A stretch of DNA of 64,000 nt from Hyphomonadaceae bacterium UBA5336 (GCA_002408125.1 DHQO01000004.1:56137-120136); one strand, 5' to 3'. Positions 1 to 8,494 are shown, counted from the first letter of the stretch. Made by a program: numbers and translations. Notes: generated from the letters alone by a model not told the origin.

Positions 1-1557
1 GGGTCCTCCACCCACCCGGCCAAGCATGACCGCCTTGCGGCCATCGCCACCGGCTGGGCCAAGGCCTGCGAACAGGACAATGACTGCGACGGCATGCAGG
101 ACTCCTCGCCCGGCACCAGCGAGGTTCGCTGGCCGACCGGCCCGACCAGCACTGGCGCCAATTCCTGCCGCTGGGCCAATGACGGGGAATGCGACGAGCC
201 CGACCTCTGCGCTCGCGGCACTGATACGGCCGACTGTTCCCGGCCCACCTCTCCGGTGGGCGGCAATGGTGCCAATTCCTGCCGCTTCGCCAATGATGGC
301 GAATGCGACGAGCCGGACATGTGCGCGGCTGGTACCGATACGAATGATTGCAGCTCTACCGTCGCCAATTCCTGCGAGTATGCCAATGACGGCGAGTGCG
401 ATGAGGGCGTCTACTGCCCGATGGGCACCGACACCAATGACTGTGCCCCGCTGCGCATGTCCGGTGCCGACCGCTGCCGCTGGGCCAATGATGGCGAATG
501 CGACGAGCCCGATCTCTGTCTGCCCGGCACCGACACCAGCGATTGCTCCGGCTCCATGACCGGCGCCAATTCCTGCCGCTGGGCCAATGACGGCGAATGT
601 GACGAGCCCGATCTCTGCGATCCCGGCACCGACACGGCCGATTGCGGCGGTGTCACCCCGGTGGCTGGCGATGACAGCTGCGTTTGGGCCCGCGACGGGG
701 AATGCGATGAGCCCGATCTTTGCGATCCGGGCACCGACACCACCGATTGCGGCGGCACGGCGAGCGGCGGGCCGGACAGCTGCACCTGGGCCAATGACGG
801 CGAGTGCGACGAGCCGGACCTGTGCGCCCCGGGCACGGATACGTCCGATTGCTCGGGCACGGCATCCGGCGATGACACCTGCATGTGGGCCAATGACGGG
901 GAATGCGACGAGCCGGATCTGTGCTCGCCCGGCACCGACACCACCGACTGTGGTGGCACGGTCAGCGGTGGCCCGGACAGCTGCACTTGGGCCAATGATG
1001 GCGAGTGTGACGAACCGGACCTTTGCGCCCCGGGCACCGACACCACCGATTGCGGCGGGTCGTCAACCGCGGTCTGCCGGTTCACCGATGACGGCCAGTG
1101 CGACGAGCCCGATGGCTGCGCCCCGGGCACGGATGTGAACGACTGCCGCGAGGAAGTCGCAAACAGCTGCGAGTGGGCCCATGACGGGGAGTGCGACGAG
1201 CCGGACCTCTGCGAAATGGGCACCGATACGGCCGATTGCGCCCCGCTGCGCATGTCCGGTCCGGATCGGTGCCGCTGGGCCAATGATGGCGAATGCGACG
1301 TGCCGACCGGCCTCTGCCTGCCGGGCACCGACACCACCGATTGCGGCGGTTCGGGTGTGGCCAGCGGCGGCGCGGACAGCTGCGAATGGGCTCGCGACGG
1401 GGAATGCGACGAGCCGGACCTGTGTGCCCCGGGCACCGACACCACCGACTGCTCGGGCACGGGCGGTCCCAATAGCTGCCGCTGGGCCAATGATGGCGAA
1501 TGCGACGAGCCCGACCTCTGCGTGCCCGGCACCGACACCGCCGATTGCCGCGGCTAG
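1..1557 (+). CDS. Cysteine-rich tandem-repeat protein with an M48-peptidase-like tail (5' end missing)
   Basis: The frame is open from base 1, so the N-terminus lies outside the window. The first codons read GSSTHPAKHDRLAAIATGW. This resembles the C-terminal STHP-x-x-x-x-R-hAAL motif of M48 peptidases; HtpX in this same window has STHPSTANRVAAL. From about base 160 to 1554 there are 14 tandem units of the form SC-x-W-A-N-DGECDEPDLC-x-x-GTDT-x-DC. Each has four cysteines and many Asp/Glu, and units are separated by short Gly/Ser/Thr linkers. The units resemble Notch/LNR-like or Ca-binding Cys-rich modules, so an exported, disulphide-bonded, possibly metal-binding region is inferred. The linker APLRMSG occurs twice, between units 3/4 and 11/12, which points to duplication of a unit pair. 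An intrinsic terminator follows the stop. The full protein may be a secreted or membrane metalloprotease, but the catalytic part is not visible. Confidence 0.75.
   Translation, partial: GSSTHPAKHDRLAAIATGWAKACEQDNDCDGMQDSSPGTSEVRWPTGPTSTGANSCRWANDGECDEPDLCARGTDTADCSRPTSPVGGNGANSCRFANDGECDEPDMCAAGTDTNDCSSTVANSCEYANDGECDEGVYCPMGTDTNDCAPLRMSGADRCRWANDGECDEPDLCLPGTDTSDCSGSMTGANSCRWANDGECDEPDLCDPGTDTADCGGVTPVAGDDSCVWARDGECDEPDLCDPGTDTTDCGGTASGGPDSCTWANDGECDEPDLCAPGTDTSDCSGTASGDDTCMWANDGECDEPDLCSPGTDTTDCGGTVSGGPDSCTWANDGECDEPDLCAPGTDTTDCGGSSTAVCRFTDDGQCDEPDGCAPGTDVNDCREEVANSCEWAHDGECDEPDLCEMGTDTADCAPLRMSGPDRCRWANDGECDVPTGLCLPGTDTTDCGGSGVASGGADSCEWARDGECDEPDLCAPGTDTTDCSGTGGPNSCRWANDGECDEPDLCVPGTDTADCRG
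160..1554 (+). repeat. 14-copy coding tandem repeat, about 75-105 bp per unit
   Basis: Fourteen diverged copies of a Cys-rich module lie in one frame. The DNA core (ggcgaatgcgacgagcc and variants) recurs roughly every 75-105 bp. Units 3-4 (about 361-540) and 11-12 (about 1155-1335) share the same spacer peptide and form a higher-order duplication. Units 3, 10 and 12 are the most diverged. Confidence 0.9.
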
Positions 1558-1580
1558 GCCCTAAAGCCAGATCCCATTGA

Positions 1581-1613
1581 AAACGCCCCGGTCACTCGGC
1601 CGGGGCGTTTTTT
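1581..1613 (+). terminator. Rho-independent terminator of the repeat-protein gene
   Basis: An 11-bp perfect stem (aaacgccccgg / ccggggcgttt) with an 8-nt loop is followed directly by a T run, 24 nt after the stop codon. Confidence 0.9.
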
Positions 1614-1664
1614 CTTGGCCACAGCCCCGGCATGCCCCAGATGAGAAATCGGGAGGAGACCCAC

Positions 1665-2282
1665 ATGATCACCGTTCACCATCTGCGTATCGGGCGTTCC
1701 ATCTTCACGGTCTGGTTTCTGGAGGAGCTTGGCCTCGACTACGCGCTGAAAATCTACAACCGCAACGATATCGGCCGTGCGCCGCCGGAGCTGAAGGAGA
1801 TCCACCCCCTCGGCAAGTCGCCGGTGGTGGATTTCGGCGAGTTCGTCCTGGCCGAATCCGGGGCCATCGCGACCCATCTGGTCGACACTTATGACGATCA
1901 GTACGAGTTCGCCCCGCCCCGGAGCGATGCGGTGGCCCGGGCGAAATGGACCCAGTGGCTCGCCTATTCAGAGGCCTCGGCCTTCGCCCCGCTGCTGGTC
2001 AAATTGCTGCTCTCGCGCGAGCCGGATCCGAAGCCGCAGGTGATCAGCGCCTTTGCCGCCGGCGAGGTGGCGTTGCAGCTCGGCTATATGCAGGACAGCC
2101 TTGGCGAGCAGGAGTTCATTCTCGGCGACCGGCTCCAGGCGCCCGATATCGGCTTCACCTATATCTGCAACATGGCCGAACGGCTCGGCGAGCTGGGGCC
2201 CTATCCGAATCTGAAGGCCTATATGGAGCGCAACATGGCGCGTCCGGCCTTCCTGCGCGCGCTCGACCGCACCGGCGGCTGA
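1665..2282 (+). CDS. Glutathione S-transferase family protein
   Basis: A 205-aa cytosolic protein with a thioredoxin-like N-terminal half and an all-helical C-terminal half, the usual GST length and layout. Visible signatures are the N-terminal strand-helix (ITVHHLRIGRSIFTVWFLEELGL), the cis-Pro segment NP-like HPLGKSPVV, and ESGAIATHL, which matches the glutathione gamma-Glu-binding ESxAI motif. The start at 1665 is preferred over the upstream ATG at 1632 because GGGAGGAG lies 6 nt before it. The family conjugates glutathione to electrophiles; the substrate here is unknown. The gene stands alone between two terminators. Confidence 0.85.
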   Translation: MITVHHLRIGRSIFTVWFLEELGLDYALKIYNRNDIGRAPPELKEIHPLGKSPVVDFGEFVLAESGAIATHLVDTYDDQYEFAPPRSDAVARAKWTQWLAYSEASAFAPLLVKLLLSREPDPKPQVISAFAAGEVALQLGYMQDSLGEQEFILGDRLQAPDIGFTYICNMAERLGELGPYPNLKAYMERNMARPAFLRALDRTGG

Positions 2283-2324
2283 GGGCTTTAACAGGCAGCC
2301 TGAACTTTCGCGCGACCGGCAAAG

Positions 2325-2353
2325 AAAAAACGCCCCGCCAGACCGGCGGGGCG
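2325..2353 (-). terminator. Rho-independent terminator of the aldehyde dehydrogenase gene
   Basis: On the minus strand a 9-bp GC stem (cgccccgcc / ggcggggcg) is followed by TTTTTT, 28 nt beyond the stop codon at 2381. Confidence 0.85.
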
Positions 2354-2380
2354 TCTCGATTTCAAAAATGTCGGTTCGGA

Positions 2381-3808
2381 TCAGGCGCCGGCGCCGATCA
2401 TGGCTTTCACCTCGAGGAATTCCTCCAGGCCGAACTCGCCCCATTCGCGGCCATTGCCGGACATCTTGAACCCGCCAAAGGGCGCGTTCATGTCGATGCC
2501 CGCGCCATTGAGCACGACCTGGCCGGCGCGGATCTTCTTGCCGACCTCGGCGGCTTGCTCGGCCGGACCCTGGACATAACTCGACAGGCCATACTCGGTG
2601 TCGTTGGCCATCTCGATGGCCTCGTCCAGGCTGTCATAATTGATCATGGTCAGCACCGGGCCGAAGATTTCCTCGCGCGCGATGGTCATGTCGTTGGTGA
2701 CGTCGGCAAAGACGGTCGGGCGGGCGAAATAGCCCCGGTTGAGCCCTTCCGGACGGCCCGGGCCGCCGGCGACCAGGGTGGCGCCTTCCTCGATGCCCTT
2801 CTGGATGAGATCCTGGACCTTCTGGTACTGGTTGGCGTTCGAGATCGGCCCGATCGCGCCCTTCTCGGCCTCGCGCGGCATCATCACCTTCACCGACTCG
2901 GCAGTGGCCTTGGCGATGGCAACCGCCTCGTCGCGCTTTTCGCGCGGGACGAACATGCGGGACGGCGCGTTACAGGACTGGCCGGAGTTGGTCATCATGG
3001 TGAGGACGCCGCCACCGACGGCCTTCTTCATGTCTGCATCCGGCAGGACGATGTTCGGCGACTTGCCGCCCAGTTCCTGGGACACGCGCTTGACCGTCGG
3101 CGCGGCAGCCTGGGCCACCAGCACGCCGGCGCGGGTCGAGCCGGTAAAGCTCATCATGTCGACATCCGGGTGCGAGGAGAGGGCCTGGCCGACGCCGGGG
3201 CCATCGCCATTGACCAGGTTGAACACACCGGCCGGCACGCCCGCTTCGTGGAGGATCTCGGCCACGATCATGGCGTCTAGGGGCGCGATTTCGGACGGTT
3301 TGAGCACCATGGTGCAGCCCGCGGCCAGCGCCGGGGCGACCTTGCAGGCGATCTGGTTGGCCGGCCAGTTCCAGGGCGTGATGAAGCCGCACACGCCGAT
3401 CGGCTCCTTGCGGAGCAGCGTGGTGCCCTTCATTTCCTCAAACTCGTAATTGCGCAGAAGCGCAGCAGTGTTTGCGAAATGGCCGAGACCAATGGGCGCC
3501 TGCGCGGCCTGGGCGAGCCACATCGGGGCGCCCATCTCGTCGCTGATGGCTTCGGCAATCTCGCCGAGCCGCGCCTGGAAGCCGGCTGCGATATTGTCGA
3601 GCAGGTCCGCGCGGTAGTCCACGCTGGTCCGGGAGAAGCTCGGAAAGGCCGCCTTGGCCGCGGCGACAGCCTTGTCGACATCGGCCTTGGCGCCCAGCGA
3701 GATGCGCGCGAAGGATTCCTCTGTGGCGGGGTTTTCGACCTCAATGGCGCGCGGGGTGACCGGGTCGACCCATTCGCCATTGATGTAAAACTGCAGATAG
3801 TCCTTCAT
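2381..3808 (-). CDS. NAD(P)+-dependent aldehyde dehydrogenase
   Basis: A 475-aa protein, the standard length for the ALDH superfamily, which oxidises aldehydes to acids. The cofactor-fold motif ITPWNWP is at residues 143-149, FTGSTRAG at 221-228, the general-base Glu in QELGGKSP at E245, and the catalytic Cys in NSGQSC at C279; the EEIFGPV motif is in the C-terminal third. All catalytic landmarks are intact. It is monocistronic, with its own terminator downstream. The specific aldehyde cannot be read from the sequence. Confidence 0.93.
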   Translation of the reverse strand: MKDYLQFYINGEWVDPVTPRAIEVENPATEESFARISLGAKADVDKAVAAAKAAFPSFSRTSVDYRADLLDNIAAGFQARLGEIAEAISDEMGAPMWLAQAAQAPIGLGHFANTAALLRNYEFEEMKGTTLLRKEPIGVCGFITPWNWPANQIACKVAPALAAGCTMVLKPSEIAPLDAMIVAEILHEAGVPAGVFNLVNGDGPGVGQALSSHPDVDMMSFTGSTRAGVLVAQAAAPTVKRVSQELGGKSPNIVLPDADMKKAVGGGVLTMMTNSGQSCNAPSRMFVPREKRDEAVAIAKATAESVKVMMPREAEKGAIGPISNANQYQKVQDLIQKGIEEGATLVAGGPGRPEGLNRGYFARPTVFADVTNDMTIAREEIFGPVLTMINYDSLDEAIEMANDTEYGLSSYVQGPAEQAAEVGKKIRAGQVVLNGAGIDMNAPFGGFKMSGNGREWGEFGLEEFLEVKAMIGAGA

Positions 3809-3913
3809 GTCTCTCTCCCTGATATCGCGGCTGTCAGTGGCGACTACAGGAATATAGGCATGACGGGCAGCGATGTCGCCATTTGCCGCGACGTCAGGTG
3901 GGCGTGTTCGGCC

Positions 3914-4234
3914 CTAGCCGTTCACAATAGCATCGCGGGCGACCGGCAGGAGTTCTGCCATCTGCTCGCGGATCTGCTTGTCGGTGCGATCAATGCCGGC
4001 CGCTTCGAAGTCGCCGCGCACCTTGCGGAACACGTCGTCGTCGCCGGCTTCTTCCAGGTCGGCCAGGACAACTTCCTTGGCATAGGCCTCGGCCTCTGCG
4101 CCGGTCTTGCCGAGCAGGTCTGCGGCCCACAGCCCAAGCAGCTTGTTGCGCCGCGCCATAACCTTGAACTGGGTCTCCTGGTCGAGGGCATACTTGGCCT
4201 CTTCCGCGCGTTCGCGATCGTCGAAACTGCTCAT
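3914..4234 (-). CDS. DUF1476 family protein (F1-ATPase inhibitor zeta-type)
   Basis: A 106-aa helical, highly charged protein starting MSSFDDRERAEEAKYALDQE, with the conserved core RRNKLLGLWAADLLG. This is the DUF1476 family, whose Paracoccus member is the zeta inhibitor subunit of the F1F0-ATP synthase. The start at 4234 is chosen over upstream in-frame starts because family members begin at MxxFDDRE and AGGA lies about 12 nt before it. It is divergent from purC, an arrangement common in Alphaproteobacteria. Whether this copy inhibits ATP hydrolysis is inference. Confidence 0.88.
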   Translation of the reverse strand: MSSFDDRERAEEAKYALDQETQFKVMARRNKLLGLWAADLLGKTGAEAEAYAKEVVLADLEEAGDDDVFRKVRGDFEAAGIDRTDKQIREQMAELLPVARDAIVNG

Positions 4235-4466
4235 GGACGGATCCATTCCTGTTGCACTTGTTTTCAGCCCCAACTTAGGCGGGCACGGCGATTGGCTCAA
4301 GCTTTCTTGCACCTTGCTGCGACAGGCAGGTTTCAGCGGGCCCGTGTTTTGAGTAGTCTGGTTGCGCTGGCCACGGACTCATGCCAGTGAGGCGCGCTTT
4401 ACAGGAAACTGGCTGGGCTTGGAGCGCGACCCCCTTTCCGACCCAGTAGAAGGCGAGACCCATCCC

Positions 4467-5237
4467 ATGTCCCGCAAGCGGATGATCTACGAAGGCAAGG
4501 CCAAGATTCTCTATGAGGGTCCCGAACCGGGCACGCTGATCCAGTATTTCAAGGACGATGCGACCGCATTCAACGCGGAAAAACGCGCCGTGCTCGACGG
4601 CAAGGGCGTGCTGAACAACCGCATTTCCGAATATATGATGACCCGGCTGGCCGGTGTCGGCATCCCGACCCACTTCATCCGCCGCATCAATATGCGCGAG
4701 CAGCTGATCAAGAAGGTGGAAATCATTCCGCTGGAAGTGGTGGTGCGCAATGTCGCGGCCGGCTCAATGGCCCGGCGGCTCGGCATCGAGGAAGGCACCC
4801 CCCTGCCGCGCACGGTGGTGGAGTTCTATCTCAAGCGCGACGATCTCGGCGACCCGCTGGTCACCGAGGAGCATATCGCCGCCTTCAACTGGGCGAGCCC
4901 GCAGGAGGTCGACGACATGGTCTCGCTGGCCCTGCGCGTGAACGATTTCACGACCGGCCTGCTCAGCGCCGTCGGCATCCGCCTGATCGACTTCAAGCTG
5001 GAGTTCGGCCGCCTCTATGAGGGCGAGATGGTGCGCACCATCCTGGCCGACGAGATCAGCCCGGACAATTGTCGCCTGTGGGATGCCGAGACCGGCAACA
5101 AGCTCGACAAGGACCGCTTCCGCCAGGATCTCGGCGGGGTCACCGAGGCCTATGGCGAGGTCGCCCGCCGCCTTGGCATCATCAAGGAGAATGGCGGGGC
5201 CGACAATGTCGTTGCCTTCAATGGCGGCGCGAAATAG
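4467..5237 (+). CDS. purC: Phosphoribosylaminoimidazole-succinocarboxamide synthase (SAICAR synthetase)
   Basis: A 256-aa enzyme of de novo purine synthesis that joins CAIR and aspartate using ATP. Clear signatures are the N-terminal YEGKAKILYEG, the ATP-binding EVVVRNVAAGSMARR, and the signature LIDFKLEFGR followed by DEISPDNCRLWD. The start at 4467 has AAGGCGAG about 9 nt upstream and gives the family-typical MSRKRMIYEGKAK. purS follows 31 nt downstream. The length is normal for the short bacterial PurC. Confidence 0.97.
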   Translation: MSRKRMIYEGKAKILYEGPEPGTLIQYFKDDATAFNAEKRAVLDGKGVLNNRISEYMMTRLAGVGIPTHFIRRINMREQLIKKVEIIPLEVVVRNVAAGSMARRLGIEEGTPLPRTVVEFYLKRDDLGDPLVTEEHIAAFNWASPQEVDDMVSLALRVNDFTTGLLSAVGIRLIDFKLEFGRLYEGEMVRTILADEISPDNCRLWDAETGNKLDKDRFRQDLGGVTEAYGEVARRLGIIKENGGADNVVAFNGGAK

Positions 5238-5268
5238 TCAGGTCGCGAGCGTCAAGGGAGCCGCAGAC

Positions 5269-5514
5269 ATGAAAGCCATCGTCCATGTGGGCCTGAAACC
5301 GGGCGTGCTCGACCCCCAGGGCAAGGCCGTGGCCGATACGCTTGGTCGGCTCGGCTTTGACGAGGTCGGCTCGGCGCGCATCGGCAAGGTGATAGAACTT
5401 GACCTCACCGGTGATCTCGACGCGGCCGCCGCCGAGGCGCGCGTGCGCGAGATGTGCGAGACGCTGCTCGCCAATACGGTGATCGAAAGCTACCGGATCG
5501 AACTGCAGGCCTGA
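5269..5514 (+). CDS. purS: Phosphoribosylformylglycinamidine synthase subunit PurS
   Basis: An 81-aa small subunit of the three-part FGAM synthase (PurSLQ), which bridges the PurQ glutaminase and PurL synthetase. The pattern MKAIVHVGLKPGVLDPQGKA, then GKVIELDL and the C-terminal NTVIESYRIEL, is characteristic. AAGGGAG precedes the start by 8 nt. It sits directly after purC, but the expected purQ and purL do not follow; a phosphatase gene does, so the partner subunits must be encoded elsewhere. Confidence 0.95.
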   Translation: MKAIVHVGLKPGVLDPQGKAVADTLGRLGFDEVGSARIGKVIELDLTGDLDAAAAEARVREMCETLLANTVIESYRIELQA

Positions 5515-5621
5515 GCGATCCGCGCTGCATCTGTAATGCACATTCCGCTTCGGCCGGGCTGGTCCTCGCGCGCGAGCCTGTTATGTCAGGCGCAAGGCGA
5601 GGCAGACAGGGACAGAAAGTC

Positions 5622-6398
5622 ATGAGCGACCGGATTTATCCATTGCAGGGTGTGCGCAATTTCCGCGATTTTGGCGGTTATGCCACTGCCGACGGCCGCC
5701 AGGTGAAACGCGGGCTCCTGTTCCGCTCCGGGCACTATGACGATGCGACCGACACCGATCTTGAGAAGCTCGGCACCCTCAATATCCAGTTCCAGACCGA
5801 TCTGCGCCGCCCCGATGAGCGCGAGCGCCAGCCGGGCAAGTGGGCCGCGCCGAAAGTGCTGACCAGCGATGGCGGACGCGAAATGCAGAGCCCGCACTAC
5901 ACCTTCCTCTCCCAGGTCGAGGCCGATGCGAATATGGCTGAGGACTGGATGAACGGCTATTATGTCACCGCGCCGTACAAGGCCCACCATGTCGAGCTGT
6001 TCTCAGGCTGGTTCGACCATCTTGCCGGCCTGGAGGGCGATACGGCTGCAGTGGTCAACTGCGCGGCAGGAAAGGACCGCACAGGGATTGTCTGCGCGCT
6101 CACCAAGCATGTGCTCGGCGTTTCTGTCCCCGACATCCTGGCCGATTACGAGATGACCAATCTCGCCGTGGATATCGAGGCCCGCCTGCCGGACGCGCAG
6201 AAATATTTCAACGAAATGCTCGGCAAGACCTATGCGGCCGATATCTACCGCCCCTTCATGGGCGTGCGCCGGCGCTATCTGGAAACCGCCCTTTCCACCA
6301 TCGAAGCCGAATCCGGCAGCGTGGACGCCTATCTGGAAGACACGCTCGGCGTGACGAAGGAGATGCGCGACGCCCTGAAGGGGCGGCTATTGGCCTAG
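5622..6398 (+). CDS. Tyrosine-protein phosphatase family protein (Y_phosphatase3-like)
   Basis: A 258-aa soluble protein. It carries the CX5R catalytic loop as NCAAGKDRTG, with C147 and R153, and the N-terminal motif GVRNFRDFGGY typical of the bacterial tyrosine/lipid phosphatase family. FQTDLRRPDERERQPG is the conserved segment around residue 60. The family dephosphorylates phosphotyrosine or phosphoinositides; the substrate here is unknown. It lies 107 nt after purS on the same strand. Its stop codon abuts the stop of the convergent ATP-grasp gene with no base between. Confidence 0.88.
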   Translation: MSDRIYPLQGVRNFRDFGGYATADGRQVKRGLLFRSGHYDDATDTDLEKLGTLNIQFQTDLRRPDERERQPGKWAAPKVLTSDGGREMQSPHYTFLSQVEADANMAEDWMNGYYVTAPYKAHHVELFSGWFDHLAGLEGDTAAVVNCAAGKDRTGIVCALTKHVLGVSVPDILADYEMTNLAVDIEARLPDAQKYFNEMLGKTYAADIYRPFMGVRRRYLETALSTIEAESGSVDAYLEDTLGVTKEMRDALKGRLLA

Positions 6399-7265
6399 CT
6401 AGAGCCGCGCCAACAGCGCCGCCGCCAGCCGTGCCCCAAGCCCTTCGCCCTGGAGCGGATAGAGATAGGGCTCGATCAGCTCCAGCTCCATCAGCAGGAG
6501 CCCGCCATCTTCTGCGCGCAGCATGTCGACGCGGGCATAGAGCGGGGTCTCGTCGAGCGCGGTGATCACGGACTTTGCCGCCGCAAGGTCCTCCGCGCTG
6601 GGCTCAAGTGGGATCTCGAAGCCACCATAGGCTGACTGGATGCGATAGTCGCCTTTCGCGGGCCGTTTCACGAGCGCGTGGGAGAGCGCGCCATCCACCA
6701 TGACGAAGCTGATCTCGCCCTCCTCGGCGATGGCCGGCAGGAAGGGCTGGACCATCATCGGATGCGGCATGCCGGGGATCGGGTCGCCGCGCTTCAGCCG
6801 GTGCTGGCCGTCCGCGCCGGCGCCGACCTGGCGCTTGAAGACAAGATCGTCGGTGCCGAGCCTGTCGAAGGCGTCCCTCGCGGAGGCTTCCGTCACCGCA
6901 TCCAGCCAGAGCGTCGGGATGAGCCGCGCCCCGCGCGCCTCCAGATCCTTCAGATAGCCCTTATGCGTGTTCCACGCGACCAGCGCGGCGGAGTTGAACA
7001 GCCTCGTCCGACGCTCGATCGCCGCGAGCCGGTCGATGAACTCGGCCTGCCGGTCCCAATAGTCCCAGGTCGTACCCACCAGCGCCGCATCGAAGCCGGA
7101 CCAGTCCACGCCATCCTCATCCCAGGAAAGCTCGACCAGCTCCAACCCGCGCGCGGCAAAGGCCGGGCGCAGCTCGGCCAGGGTATAGTCGTGCTCGAAG
7201 GCGTCGCTGCGGCGTTTGGTAGACCCCGGCAGGGTCACCTTCGAGGCCAGATAGGCAATGTTCAT
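6399..7265 (-). CDS. ATP-grasp fold protein (RimK/glutathione synthetase-like)
   Basis: A 288-aa protein with ATP-grasp features: LVFKRQVGAGADGQ (ATP-binding loop), MVQPFLPAIAEEGEISFVMV (nucleotide and Mg binding), and the C-terminal LLLMELELIEPYLY, matching the E-x-N/E metal site. The N-terminal pre-ATP-grasp region contains VGTTWDYW. Family members ligate a carboxylate to an amine or thiol (glutathione, cycloserine and peptide-tag enzymes); the substrates are not identifiable here. The canonical metal-binding Asn appears as Glu/Ile (ELELIEP), as in DcsG-like relatives. It is divergent from the PfkB kinase. Confidence 0.75.
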   Translation of the reverse strand: MNIAYLASKVTLPGSTKRRSDAFEHDYTLAELRPAFAARGLELVELSWDEDGVDWSGFDAALVGTTWDYWDRQAEFIDRLAAIERRTRLFNSAALVAWNTHKGYLKDLEARGARLIPTLWLDAVTEASARDAFDRLGTDDLVFKRQVGAGADGQHRLKRGDPIPGMPHPMMVQPFLPAIAEEGEISFVMVDGALSHALVKRPAKGDYRIQSAYGGFEIPLEPSAEDLAAAKSVITALDETPLYARVDMLRAEDGGLLLMELELIEPYLYPLQGEGLGARLAAALLARL

Positions 7266-7360
7266 GGGCCCTCGTCCATATTCGGCAATGCGTGCTGCGC
7301 CTTGCGTCTATTGCGCACCGGCGATAGGCGACAAGGCGGTCTAAAAAGCAAGGAGCGGAC

Positions 7361-8356
7361 ATGTCAGAACCGCGTTTCGATGTTGTCGGTCTGGGCAATG
7401 CCATTGTCGATGTGATCTCCCCGGTCGAGGACCGCTTCCTGGAAGACTGGGCCATCCGCAAGAACGGCATGACGCTGATCGACGAGGACCGCGCCGAAAC
7501 CCTGACAAATGCCGCCAGTGGCCAGGAAAAATCCGGCGGCTCCGGCGCCAACACCATTGCCGGCGTGGCGAGCTTTGGCGGGCGCACGGCCTATATCGGC
7601 AAGGTCGCCGACGACCGGCTCGGCGAGGTGTTCCGCCGCGAGACGCAGGCCGAGGGCGTGGAGTTCAACACCTCCCCCCTGGTGGATGGCCCGGCCACGG
7701 CGCGCTCGATCATTTTCGTCACGCCCGATGGGGCACGCTCGATGAACACCTTTCTCGGTGCCTCGGTGATGTTCTCGCCCGCCGATGTGGACGAAGCCGC
7801 CGTGCGCGACGGCGCCATCCTCTATCTGGAGGGCTATCTCTTCGACCGCGAGGAGGCCAAGGCCGCCTTCGTCCACGCCTCCGAGATCGCCCGTGCAGCC
7901 GGGCGCAAGGTTGCGCTGACCCTGTCTGACAATTTCTGCGTCGACCGCCACCGCGAGAGCTTCCTGCACCTCATCAAGGGCCATGTGGATCTGGTCTTCG
8001 CCAATGAAGCCGAGCTGCTCTCGCTCTATGAAATGGAAGATTTCGACGCCGCCCTCGCCGCCCTGCAGGCCGACACCGCTGTAGCCGCGGTGACGCGCAG
8101 CGAGAAGGGCTCGGTGATCATCGGCGATGGCGATCCGATTGCGCTCGCCGCAGAGCCGGTTTCGCGCGTGGTGGATACGACCGGCGCGGGCGACCAGTAT
8201 GCCGCCGGCGTGCTCTACGGCATGGCCCGCGACCTGCCGCTCGCCCTCTGCGGCCGCCTCGGCCATATCGCCGCCGCCGAAGTCATCAGCCATTACGGCC
8301 CCCGCCCGGAAGTCAGCTATGCGGAGCTGGCGAAAAAGGCGGGGATCGAGGCTTAG
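7361..8356 (+). CDS. PfkB-family carbohydrate/adenosine kinase
   Basis: A 331-aa ribokinase-fold kinase. The N-terminal GLGNAIVDVI, the substrate-lid motif KSGGSGANTIAGVASFGG, and the C-terminal signature DTTGAGDQYAAG (catalytic Asp in GAGD) are intact. PfkB enzymes phosphorylate sugars or nucleosides at a hydroxyl; this alphaproteobacterial type is usually annotated as adenosine kinase-like. The start has AAGGAG about 8 nt upstream. It is monocistronic; a REP-like hairpin lies just after the stop. Confidence 0.9.
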   Translation: MSEPRFDVVGLGNAIVDVISPVEDRFLEDWAIRKNGMTLIDEDRAETLTNAASGQEKSGGSGANTIAGVASFGGRTAYIGKVADDRLGEVFRRETQAEGVEFNTSPLVDGPATARSIIFVTPDGARSMNTFLGASVMFSPADVDEAAVRDGAILYLEGYLFDREEAKAAFVHASEIARAAGRKVALTLSDNFCVDRHRESFLHLIKGHVDLVFANEAELLSLYEMEDFDAALAALQADTAVAAVTRSEKGSVIIGDGDPIALAAEPVSRVVDTTGAGDQYAAGVLYGMARDLPLALCGRLGHIAAAEVISHYGPRPEVSYAELAKKAGIEA

Positions 8357-8363
8357 GAGACCG

Positions 8364-8394
8364 GTAGGGTGGGTTGAATGAAACGATACCCACC
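8364..8394. repeat. REP-like palindromic element with a GTAG head
   Basis: GTAG is followed by a 7-bp perfect stem, ggtgggt (8368-8374) and acccacc (8388-8394), with a 13-nt loop. It starts 8 nt after the PfkB kinase stop. The GTAGGGTGGGTT head matches, from memory, a REP family widespread in proteobacteria. Only this copy is seen in the window. Confidence 0.6.
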
Positions 8395-8494
8395 AGACTT
8401 CGAGTGAAAACGGTGAGTATCACCCCCTACTCTTGCTGCTGTTCCCATCCATTGCGGATCATGGCAGCCTTGTGTGCGTGTAAGGGGACGATCA

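Noticed and set aside
411..1538. A Ser/Pro-rich repetitive antisense frame opposite the Cys-rich repeats
   Set aside because: Its periodicity is only the reverse reading of the sense repeats, which have the conserved Cys pattern.
160..1554. Regular spacing suggesting a CRISPR array
   Set aside because: The units are coding, diverged, in one frame, and lack identical short repeats with unique spacers.
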